Source of the DNA: Lichenostomus cassidix
Lineage: Eukaryota > Chordata > Aves > Passeriformes > Meliphagidae
DNA: 64,000 bases
Reading direction: 5' to 3'
Assembly (NCBI GenBank): GCA_008360975.2
Contig: CM039182.1
Span: 91,843,405 to 91,907,404 of the forward strand
Shown: one piece after another, positions 1 through 6,802 of the stretch
Layout: every line of letters starts with the position of its first letter
How positions within the stretch are numbered: the stretch's first letter is position 1
Translations under genes and position numbers: made by a program
Notes under the pieces: generated by a model
Database searches by the model: none
Told to the model about the DNA's origin: nothing
The model's input: the letters and a program-made list of their open reading frames with translations, nothing else

Positions 1-62
1 AATCATCTCCTCTAGTAAGCAGAGCAACTAATCAGGTCACATGGCAGCAAAACTTTACTTAC

Positions 63-197
63 ATTAAGGAAGGATGGCATGCTGATTGTGTGCAAGATTT
101 TCTTGAATGTGCTTGGAAAAGCTCCAAGGTCTGTTTCTGCCTTTACCACCCGTTCTTCCAGTCCAGCTACACTATTCCCAATCATTTTCACAAAAGC
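63..197 (-). CDS. BLOC1S4: BLOC1S4 exon 4 (last coding exon inside window)
   Basis: 135 bp, codes residues 130-174: AFVKMIGNSVAGLEERVVKA, then ETDLGAFPSTFKKILHTISM, then PSFLN. The acceptor is catactag before 197 and the donor is GTAAGT at 62-57. This covers the end of the coiled coil and the conserved segment around KKILHT..MPS. Because the frame runs straight into a consensus donor, the C-terminus must be supplied by an exon to the left of the window. Confidence 0.92.
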
Positions 198-2282
198 CTA
201 GTATGAAAAAAAACCCCAAAATAAATATGACATTTTCACTAACAAAATAAAACAGGATTATGTATTGCATAACACAGTGAAAGATCTATTGCTTAAGTGA
301 GTCAAAAACTTCATGCTCTATTTGCCTTTCATCTACAAGTCCATTTTTTTGCTAGAAATTAGCTGAGATACTTAAAAGGCTGAAAACTAGGTTAAGTCTA
401 ATAAAACAATCTTCCTTTTCCCATTTACCTTTCAAATAACTAACTTGGATTTTTCAGAATCTAGACTTCTATCCACCTTTCTAATACTGAAAGAAAAACC
501 AAGGATCTGAATCACAATTTTGAAGCTTTATCTGGGATCATGAGAACTCTCATTCTATTTGTTTCTGAAACTTTGAAGGCTACTACAAAAAACTGCCTTG
601 CTTCAAACAGTCAATGAACAAATTTATTTTTTTAAAGCTGTTAAAAAAAGAACTAAAACATGTTTAGAATGCCCACAGTCTCCAGAAATTCTTAATAAAT
701 TGCTTTCACTTTGTGAACCTTGAAGTACTGAACCCAGAGTGGACACGGAGAGCACAACTGCTCTGAGCTCACTGCACATGCACACACACACACACACACA
801 AATATGCACACATTGGTTCTTTCCTCCATCAGGAAACAGAATGCATCTACAAGATATCAAATACATACCTCTAGTTTGTCAATCTTCCTGTATATCTGTC
901 TCATTTCTGTAGCTTTTGTGTAAATTTGAGGTATACTTTCATTGACAACTTGAGAGGAATCACTTCGAATCTAAAGACAATTCAAAGAAATACAAAAGTC
1001 AATGAATAAAACAAAATGTTTAGTAGATTTTATTCTGGAAACTGGACATGTTCTCCAATCAACAGATTAAAATTCAGAGTCTAAAAATACCAGATTAAAA
1101 TTAGCATAAAACCACTAGATTAAAAACAATAGACTAGCTTTTTTGAAGTAACTTTGATGAGAATTTATTTTGCATAGACTAATATTTATTTTCATAATTA
1201 CATTAAAAATAGGCTACTACAATCTTTTCTGAACTGAGAATTTCCAAGACATACCACAGAATTAAATATATTAAATTAATATTTTCATTTAAGATTTACT
1301 ACCTTTACTTTTCCTCAGGTTTGTTAACAGAAGTCAGGCCACAAAATCTTGGTTTAATGGTATTAAAAAAAAAAAACCCAAATCCAAACCTACAGTAAAG
1401 TTTCCCTTAGAGCTGTGCAGGAGAACCATACATGCTATTCCTTAAAAGACAGCTTGTCCACCAGTGCCAGCTTACAAGAACCTTCCATTCAGTTCCCCCA
1501 TCTAATCCTATGTGAAAAGTGAAAACAAAGCCGCCTTTCTGAAAAGAGGGTCCCCTAAGGACAAACCTAGCTTTGGTGGTTTGGCAACTCTGATTAGATA
1601 CTTTCACTATAAAACCCACAAAGGATGTCTTTATGTATTTTAAAGGAAAAGTAGAGTATCATATTGTTCTTTTAAACCTCTGTCATTACACCATTCAAAA
1701 TGGCATTCTGTGCATGTACATGGACAAGTATACAAATACAACTTCATAAACATGCAGTTAGGAAAAATTTCTTCACTGAAAGGGCTGTCAAGCATTGAAG
1801 CAGGCTGCCCAGGGAAGTGGTGGAGTCACCATCCCTGAAGGTATTTAAAAGATGTGGCACTTTGGGACATGGTTTAATGGTGAACATGGTGGTGCTGGGT
1901 TCATGGTTGGATTTGATGATCTTAGAGGTCTTTTCCAACTTAAGGAGTTCTAGGATTCTGCGATTCTATAGCTATATGGGCAAATTTTGCTCTGACATGA
2001 AACTTTGGCAGTTTTCATCCATGAGTTACCTGGTTAGCAAAACAAGTCATTTAATTATCAAATGCGTTTCCATACCAGAACCTTCCCACACTGAAGGTTT
2101 TTTCCTCTTATTTACAAACACAAGCAGTGATTAAACTGCGTTCAGACTTCAAAAGCACCACTACATGCAAGTTCTACATACCATGTCCAGCATTCCCACG
2201 AATTCGTCCACCCTGGTCAGTAAGTCTTCTAGATTCTTGTCTAAGCTTTCTATCTGCAAAAAGAGGTTACTTAAAGTACTTG

Positions 2283-2327
<45 letters not shown>

Positions 2328-2832
2328 ACCAAAGAAAAGCCAGCCAGTCTCACACACAAGACCACCGAGTACGGACACCGGTCAGACTACAGCCAGCCTC
2401 ACAGCAATCCCACGGCTTTTCCCTCTCGGCCTCGTTCAGCCCAAGTGACGCGACCCCCGCTCCGTCCTGCCCCGCACAGCACCACACCAAGAGCGCGTCC
2501 AGCTCCCGAGGCTTGCCTCCCACGACACGCCCTCCCCGCCCGGGCCGCCGCATGCCCTGTGCCCGAGAGCTGAGCAGGAGCCCCCCGGCCCGGCCCGGCC
2601 CGGCCCCGCGCCCAGGTACCTGCTCGCTGAAGAGGCTGCGGTCGGCGAGCAGGTACGCGGAGTAGGCGGCGGCGGTGGCGCTCAGCGACGCCTCCGAGGC
2701 GTCCTCGTCCTCCGCCTCCCCGAGGCCGGAGGCTCTGCTTTGGCTCTGGGACACGTTCCCGCTGTCCGCGCCGGGGCAGGCGTCCGGCAGCTCGGCTCCA
2801 GCCTGCTCGCCGCCGCCGCCAGCCGCCGCCAT
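63..2832 (-). CDS. BLOC1S4: BLOC-1 subunit 4 (cappuccino), four exons, 3' end off window
   Basis: Spliced CDS, minus strand: 2832-2620, 2253-2182, 970-869, 197-63, giving 174 residues so far (human is about 217). Seen: every junction has GT donor and AG acceptor, all introns are phase 0 (366, 1211 and 671 bp), and the joined frame matches the BLOC1S4 family along its length, including DSGNVSQSQSRASG, LEDLLTRVDEFVGMLDM, DSSQVVNESIPQIYTKATEM and KAETDLGAFPSTFKKILHT. Known of the family: it is a small helical, coiled-coil subunit of the cytosolic BLOC-1 complex (with pallidin, BLOS1-3, dysbindin, snapin and muted), which sorts cargo from endosomes to melanosomes and platelet dense granules; loss causes the mouse cappuccino / Hermansky-Pudlak-like phenotype. 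The donor after 63 shows that another exon, coding roughly the last 30-40 residues, lies beyond the left edge. Odd: the human gene is intronless. The gene starts about 1.2 kb past the PARD6G polyA signal, on the same strand. Confidence 0.93.
198..868 (-). other. BLOC1S4 intron 3
   Basis: AT-rich intron. Apart from the (CA)10 tract at 781-800 and the splice signals, I see nothing to annotate. Confidence 0.85.
781..800. repeat. (CA)10 microsatellite in BLOC1S4 intron 3
   Basis: Uninterrupted CA dinucleotide, 20 bp. In the transcript it is (UG)10, starting about 68 nt past the exon 3 donor. Confidence 0.95.
869..970 (-). CDS. BLOC1S4: BLOC1S4 exon 3 (coiled-coil core)
   Basis: 102 bp, codes residues 96-129. 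The acceptor is gtctttag before 970 and the donor is GTATGT after 869. It begins IRSDSSQVVNESIPQ and ends YRKIDKLE, matching the human stretch that begins LRGDSSHVV. It is phase 0 at both ends. A (CA)10 tract (UG in the transcript) lies about 68 nt past its donor, at 800-781. Confidence 0.93.
971..2181 (-). other. BLOC1S4 intron 2
   Basis: An AT-rich 1.2 kb intron with a CR1 fragment at 1754-1970, inserted antisense to the gene, and an A-rich run near 1365. No other element was recognised. Confidence 0.85.
1754..1970 (+). mobile_element. CR1 LINE, 3'-end fragment
   Basis: Matches the 3' end of avian CR1 in plus orientation: 'gctgcccagggaagtggtgg', 'gtcaccatccctgaaggt', 'ggatttgatgatcttagagg', then the terminal near-repeats 'gattctgcgattctata'. 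It is 5'-truncated, as most CR1 copies are, with several substitutions and small indels, so it is not recent. It lies in BLOC1S4 intron 2. The open frame across it (1817-2134) is a by-product of this sequence. Confidence 0.92.
2182..2253 (-). CDS. BLOC1S4: BLOC1S4 exon 2 (start of coiled-coil core)
   Basis: 72 bp, codes residues 72-95. The acceptor is ctttttgcag before 2253 and the donor is GTATGT after 2182. The segment contains LEDLLTRVDEFVGMLDM, nearly identical to human BLOC1S4, and is the first strongly helical, heptad-like part of the protein. The exon is phase 0 at both ends, so skipping it would remove 24 residues without a frameshift. A (CA)18 tract (UG in the transcript) starts 35 nt upstream of its acceptor. 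Confidence 0.93.
2289..2324. repeat. (CA)18 microsatellite in BLOC1S4 intron 1
   Basis: Uninterrupted CA dinucleotide, 36 bp. In the minus-strand transcript it is (UG)18, lying 35 nt upstream of the exon 2 acceptor. Confidence 0.97.
2620..2832 (-). CDS. BLOC1S4: BLOC1S4 exon 1 (start codon, acidic N-terminus)
   Basis: Codes residues 1-71. The ATG at 2832-2830 was chosen because it opens the family-like N-terminus, has a strong Kozak context (G at -3, G at +4) and lies just inside the CpG-island promoter. The frame stays open upstream to 3054, but that stretch is low-complexity translation of the GC-box minisatellite and matches nothing. The N-terminus is Ala/Gly-rich (MAAAGGGGEQ), then Ser/Gln-rich (SGNVSQSQSRASG, the best match to human BLOC1S4), then acidic (GEAEDEDASEAS), then AAAYSAYLLADRSLFSEQ. 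The exon ends CAG with donor GTACCT at 2619-2618. The first part is probably disordered. Confidence 0.92.
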
Positions 2833-2866
2833 CGCACCGCCCGCTCCCGCCGGGATGCACCGCCCC

Positions 2867-2874
2867 TCACATGA
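2867..2874. promoter_or_regulatory. Candidate MITF/TFE (M-box / CLEAR-like) E-box
   Basis: The plus strand reads TCACATGA and the minus strand TCATGTGA, an exact fit to the TCAYGTGA E-box preferred by the MITF/TFEB/TFE3 family. It sits 35 bp upstream of the BLOC1S4 ATG between GC boxes. These factors are known to control melanosome and lysosome genes, so a site here suits a BLOC-1 subunit. An 8-bp match also arises by chance; binding is inferred. Confidence 0.45.
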
Positions 2875-2905
2875 CCGGGCGGGCCGGCGCAGCCGCGCTC
2901 CCGGC

Positions 2906-3062
2906 GGGCGGGGCGGGATCGGCCCGGCCCCAGAGCCTCTGCCGGGGAGAGGGCGGGGCGGGATCGGCCCGGCCCCCGAGCCGCGGAACAGGGAGAGGGC
3001 GGGACAGGATCTGCCCAGCCCCAGAACCTCGGCCAGGGAGAGGGCGGAGCGCACGGATCGCC
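2906..3062. repeat. 45-46 bp GC-box minisatellite in the BLOC1S4 promoter
   Basis: Three head-to-tail imperfect units (2906-2950, 2951-2996, 2997-3041) are followed by a partial fourth (3042-3062). Each starts with a GGGCGGGGC-type Sp1/KLF box, or a decayed form of it, followed by a GGATCGGCCCGGCCCC-like segment and ends with an AGGGAGA-like segment. The first two units are most alike; the third and fourth have diverged (for example GGGCGGGACAGGATCTGCCC). The array starts 74 bp upstream of the BLOC1S4 ATG, so copy number could affect promoter strength. Confidence 0.85.
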
Positions 3063-4034
3063 GGTTCCCGGCCGTGGAATCGCGGCTGGCTGGAGCAATC
3101 TCAGGCTCCTCCGCCTCCGAGCCGCCCCCGCCGCTCGCTGGGACAGGAGCGCGGCTCTGTCAGCGGGAGTGTTTGTGGAGGCTGGACCGAGGGCTGGCGG
3201 GCCGCTGCTCCCTCAGCTACACACCCTTAAAGCCCCTTCGGCAATTTAACCCCATACCCAAAGGGACCCCGTGGGTGAAACCGAGCGGCTCAGCCGAGTT
3301 TCCACGCAGATTCCTCCGGTTAGGGCCTGAGCTGGGAAAGGAGCTCACTGTGAGAGGACACTGTAGAACACAGCTTCACTTATCGTTATGGGGCACTCGA
3401 AACAGAAGCTGGGTTGTGTATGCGTGTTTGTTTGTTTGTTTTCCCCATGGAGATGTTGCACAAAATGTTTGCAAGCCTTAGAAATTATTTCACAAAGTGT
3501 TGGCTCTACAGCCGACACATCGATACTTGGCTGTTCTCAGTTTGTAATTTGTATGTGTGTGTGAAACACAACTTAAGCTTCCTACCTCCTGCAATAAATG
3601 GGGTGGAAAAGTTTGGATAGACTGTACTAACAGGCTTTCTATGGACAGTGAGAGCCAACAGGCTCTGGGCAAAGGTGTGCAGAGGGGCAGTCAGAGGTAT
3701 CCTGGCCTTTTTCCAAGGAGCCAGAATTACTCCTGAAAGCCCTGAGGTCTGCAGCACACCATGCTATCAGGAGGGCAGAAAGCGGCTTGGTTTCCTTGGA
3801 AATCACAATAACAAGAGGCTTTAGTAAAAGTAGCACTGAGGAAAAAAACTATGGAAAGAACCTTGGTATTACTGAGATCAGAAAGACAAATCAAAGTCTA
3901 TACTGGTACAGAGAACAGCACTGCACTAACATGGTTACATAGTTGAAGAGCCACCCAAACTGGATACCTTGTTTTTAAAGGGATGGGAGACACTTCCACG
4001 TAAACGCCTGAGGCAAGGGGGGAAAAAATAGCAC
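3063..4034. other. Intergenic region between BLOC1S4 and PARD6G
   Basis: It falls from CpG-rich to ordinary AT-rich sequence, with a short (GTTT)n stretch near 3425-3440. No exon, RNA gene or mobile element was recognised. It is under 1 kb, so the PARD6G terminator region and the BLOC1S4 upstream promoter share it. Confidence 0.6.
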
Positions 4035-4054
4035 AGAAGTAAGACAGTGCACAT

Positions 4055-4060
4055 TTTATT
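4055..4060 (-). terminator. PARD6G distal polyadenylation signal AATAAA
   Basis: The plus strand TTTATT reads AATAAA in the transcript. Cleavage would fall near 4035, followed by a U-rich stretch (ctattttttcccc) in the transcript sense. It is the last canonical hexamer before the BLOC1S4 promoter, hence chosen as the distal end. Confidence 0.55.
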
Positions 4061-4926
4061 GACAGGTCACATTTTCATCAGTTAACTAAGGTAAAATGAG
4101 TAACTTCAGCCAGACAAATCCACTTATCCATAAAAGTAGTCTTATTTAAGGTGTAACAAATTTTTCCTGATAAAATGGTCTGATTGACTGAAGCATATCC
4201 AGCTATTCAATTTTTTTTTACTGCACCAATAATCAGAATTTTGTAAAAAATGAAAACCTTTGGTAAAGTACAAACACAGTTTTAAGACGAACGGGATCAA
4301 TGTTCTATTCATACTGTGCTGGGAAAAATAAGTACAGCTCTATAGCTGCTTTGATACCTAAAAAAGTTTTAATTAGAGTAAGTGAAAGAATTTTAAAATA
4401 AATTTTTAAAGCAAATCTAAAAGAAATAAACTAAGTTCAATGTCCCAAAGATATTTAACAATGAGCAGAAGACTGGTTGTTCCACAGGTATTCTAAATTA
4501 GTGACAATGAATTAGTCCACACATCCTTTCTCCAACCATTACAGATTCCAAAATGGAATGTAATTTTTCCAAACCAAGACTCCTGAATTTTTATATTCAT
4601 ACAATATTTAAGAAATGTCTATTCCACCATATAAAAAAAGCTTTAATGTACTACAAAGTTAAAAACAAAGAGCAAATGACACAAGCTAAAAGTAGAAAAA
4701 TACATTTTAAAACATTTATATTTTGTTCCTTACACTGATCAAGATATAACAAAATATTTTAGATTAGACCACTTTCATAAAATTCATGGCATTTCCAGAA
4801 GCAGACAGGTACTGACTCAAGAGTCACTGGTCACCCACTAGCCAGCTGGCCACCCAGTAAGGTGTCTGACCTTCGCAAACATCCAGTATATTTTAAGTTT
4901 CTAGAAGTCCTGTGTAGACATTAAGC

Positions 4927-4932
4927 TTTATT
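4927..4932 (-). terminator. PARD6G proximal polyadenylation signal AATAAA (candidate)
   Basis: A canonical AATAAA in the transcript about 1.0 kb past the stop codon, with a moderately GU-rich stretch (ggatgtttgcg) further on. It would give a shorter 3'UTR that still includes the CpG/CTCF-like patch. Confidence 0.4.
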
Positions 4933-5214
4933 ACTAGAGGAGTCCAAAAATAACAGAACTATTCTAAGTTAGGCTTGAGAGTCAGTCAGCACCCCTCCCC
5001 TCTGCAGGGCAATCTCTTGTCAAGGGAAGACCCTGTGGATTCGGGTCTCCCCAAAGGTACAGTAAGGACCTGTGCAGCTCTGAGGCGTGCACACCTAAAA
5101 AATCACACGAGCCATGATTTTAAAAACACAGAGATGATGGGGGGAGGGAAAAAAGAAAAAAAAAAAAGAAACAAAAAAAGGAGGTATTATCTAATAAATA
5201 CGGTGAGAGAATAC

Positions 5215-5330
5215 AACGCAGCGGCGCTGCCCCCGCCGGCCGGCAGGTGGCGCCCATCGCCCGGCAGGAGGGCCACGTCCCGCAGCGCCCCTCGGGCGCC
5301 GGGAAACACTCGGGTTTCTACGGATAGAGA
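5215..5330. promoter_or_regulatory. CpG-dense patch with CTCF-like motif inside PARD6G 3'UTR
   Basis: About 17 CpGs in roughly 120 bp, surrounded by AT-rich UTR. It contains CCGGCAGGTGGCGC at 5240-5253, a 13 of 14 fit to the core CTCF consensus CCASYAGRKGGCRS, and a weaker copy of the same word (CCGGCAGGAGGGCC) at 5261-5274. It could be a boundary element between PARD6G and BLOC1S4, or simply a conserved GC-rich UTR segment. Binding is inferred. Confidence 0.45.
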
Positions 5331-5942
5331 TACACGGACCTAGAGTTTCCTTTGGAAAATGTGTCTGCAGCAGCTCCCGAACGCTGGTACCACCGCAGCA
5401 GGAAACGGCTGCTTTTACAGAGCTCGTCTGGATTAGACATAAGGCTGAGAATACGATGTAAACAAGTCGGCAGAAGGGCTCTATGTAACAGTAGAAGATG
5501 GGATGGCTATTAAGAAGCACTCTCCTTAGCTGGTATTAGAAGAAAACCAGGTTCCACTTCAAATAGACATGTCTGTTACTATTAAAATCTAATAATATAC
5601 ATGCATGTATAAATACATCCACCCATGCATTCAAACCCGAGTATATAACACTGCCATGGGTAGCCTGTAAGACTGCTTAGGTTCATACCAACTAAAACAA
5701 ATTTGTGTTCTCACTTCAGGGCTGGGACATAAACCAGGTTTTGCACTCTGGCTTTCTCCTGACGAATTTTGCAGTGCATGACAGTTTTATGTCTAACTCC
5801 AGATGCCACATTTCCTAGAAAGCAACAATCGTCTGCACCCGTGAGGTCTACGAGAATATCAGCTCCCTGTTTTGTGCACGTTGCACGAGTCAATTGTCCC
5901 AATTGGCACTTAAGACTGTAAGGAGAATTGCAGAAATTGCTA

Positions 5943-6802
5943 CTAAAGGGTAATGACTGTTCCGTCTTCCTCGATACCTCCTCTGGGGATAACCAGACTG
6001 TGTCGGGGATCAGTTTTTAAGGAACTGAGTAATTTGTGGATGTTGCCGTTGCTTTCTCGGCCAGAGTTGTTGTTGAGCACCAGGTCCCTTTGAAGTCTGT
6101 GGCTAAGGCTGCTGCCATTGATTCGAGAGAGGCTACTGGAAGTAAGGCTGTGCAGTTTAGGAATGTGTTGTGGCTCCAGACCGCCCTCGATGACAATGTC
6201 AGCCTCTTCATCACTCTCCATTTCATCAGGGTGGAAGTTCTGCAGCATGTGGGATGGAGGCAAGCTATGGTGACTGGCAGTGCTGTCTGTAGACTGGCCA
6301 GAGCTACCAGACATCCTACTGCTCCGAATAATATTGTTCCTCTGGTTTGCTGGCTTGACCGTGATAATGAGATTATGGCTGTTGGCAATCATCATGTCTG
6401 TGACTTGGTCAAGAGTCTTTCCTGCTACCTCAATGCCATTAACTTCCAGGACTTCGTCATTCACAGCCAGCAAGCCTGTGCTCTCTGCCAAGCCACCAGG
6501 AACCATCCGGGAGATGAAGATACCAGGTACTTTTTCCAGTCCATGAGGAGTAACCCTTACGCTGGTGCCATCGCGAATGTAAAATCCCAAGGGTTTCTCA
6601 CACCCGTGTCGATACAGCCTCACCCTCCTGTGTGTTTCAGGAAGAATGTCCACATCAATTATGGAAGACACTGGTCTAAAATCATGAGGCATGCTGATGT
6701 TGATGTGGGGGCGTCGGCGGAGGTTGTCATTGCGGAGTGTGACCAGAGCCTTCTTCTTCCTCGACAGCGTGTTGGTCCCGAAATTGCTGTAGTCCACTTC
6801 AT
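5943..6802 (-). CDS. PARD6G: PARD6G exon 3: semi-CRIB, PDZ and C-terminal tail
   Basis: 860 bp: two bases of the split Asp codon, 285 codons and the stop. The acceptor is tatttctctttcag before 6802. Exon residues about 33-52 are the semi-CRIB ([20 protein letters not shown]), which lacks the full CRIB histidines and so needs the adjoining PDZ to hold Cdc42. About 57-152 is the PDZ, with carboxylate-binding loop KPLGFYI and the [17 protein letters not shown] strand region. About 153-286 is a low-complexity tail with an acidic patch ([16 protein letters not shown]) and C-terminus EEDGTVITL, a PDZ-ligand-like end. The frame remains open upstream of 6802 to 6836, but that is intron. Confidence 0.96.

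Larger units (their letters stand above)
2400..3200 (-). promoter_or_regulatory. CpG-island promoter of BLOC1S4
   Basis: A dense CpG, GC-rich stretch is centred on the BLOC1S4 start codon and covers exon 1 and its upstream flank. It holds many GC boxes (GGGCGGGGC) and no obvious TATA box, which fits a housekeeping promoter with dispersed initiation. Transcription start sites cannot be fixed from sequence. Long open frames on both strands here (for example plus 2675-3481) are a by-product of the high GC content. Confidence 0.8.
4035..5942 (-). other. PARD6G: PARD6G 3' untranslated region (inferred extent)
   Basis: From the stop codon to a point about 20 nt past the AATAAA at 4060-4055, followed by a U-rich run typical of a downstream element. 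The sequence is AT-rich except for a CpG-dense patch (5215-5330) and a purine tract near 5131-5190 (pyrimidine-rich in the mRNA). An earlier AATAAA at 4932-4927 could give a shorter 3'UTR of about 1 kb. The extent is inferred from signals only. Confidence 0.6.

Noticed and set aside
1817..2134. 105-codon plus-strand open frame
   Set aside because: Its first part lies inside the CR1 fragment at 1754-1970, in the non-coding 3' region of that element.
2833..3054. Upstream in-frame extension of BLOC1S4 to an ATG at 3054
   Set aside because: The added 74 residues are translations of the minisatellite and do not match the family; the ATG at 2832 has strong context and the expected N-terminus.
2675..3481. 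268-codon plus-strand open frame over the CpG island
   Set aside because: It is antisense to BLOC1S4 exon 1 and the GC-box minisatellite; its composition is Pro/Arg/Gly/Ala-rich as expected of stop-poor GC-rich DNA, and no domain is recognised.
5943..6802. Assignment to PARD6B or PARD6A
   Set aside because: The PB1 (FEDFYKL), PDZ ([19 protein letters not shown]) and tail (LQNFHPDE) wording fits PARD6G better than the other paralogues.
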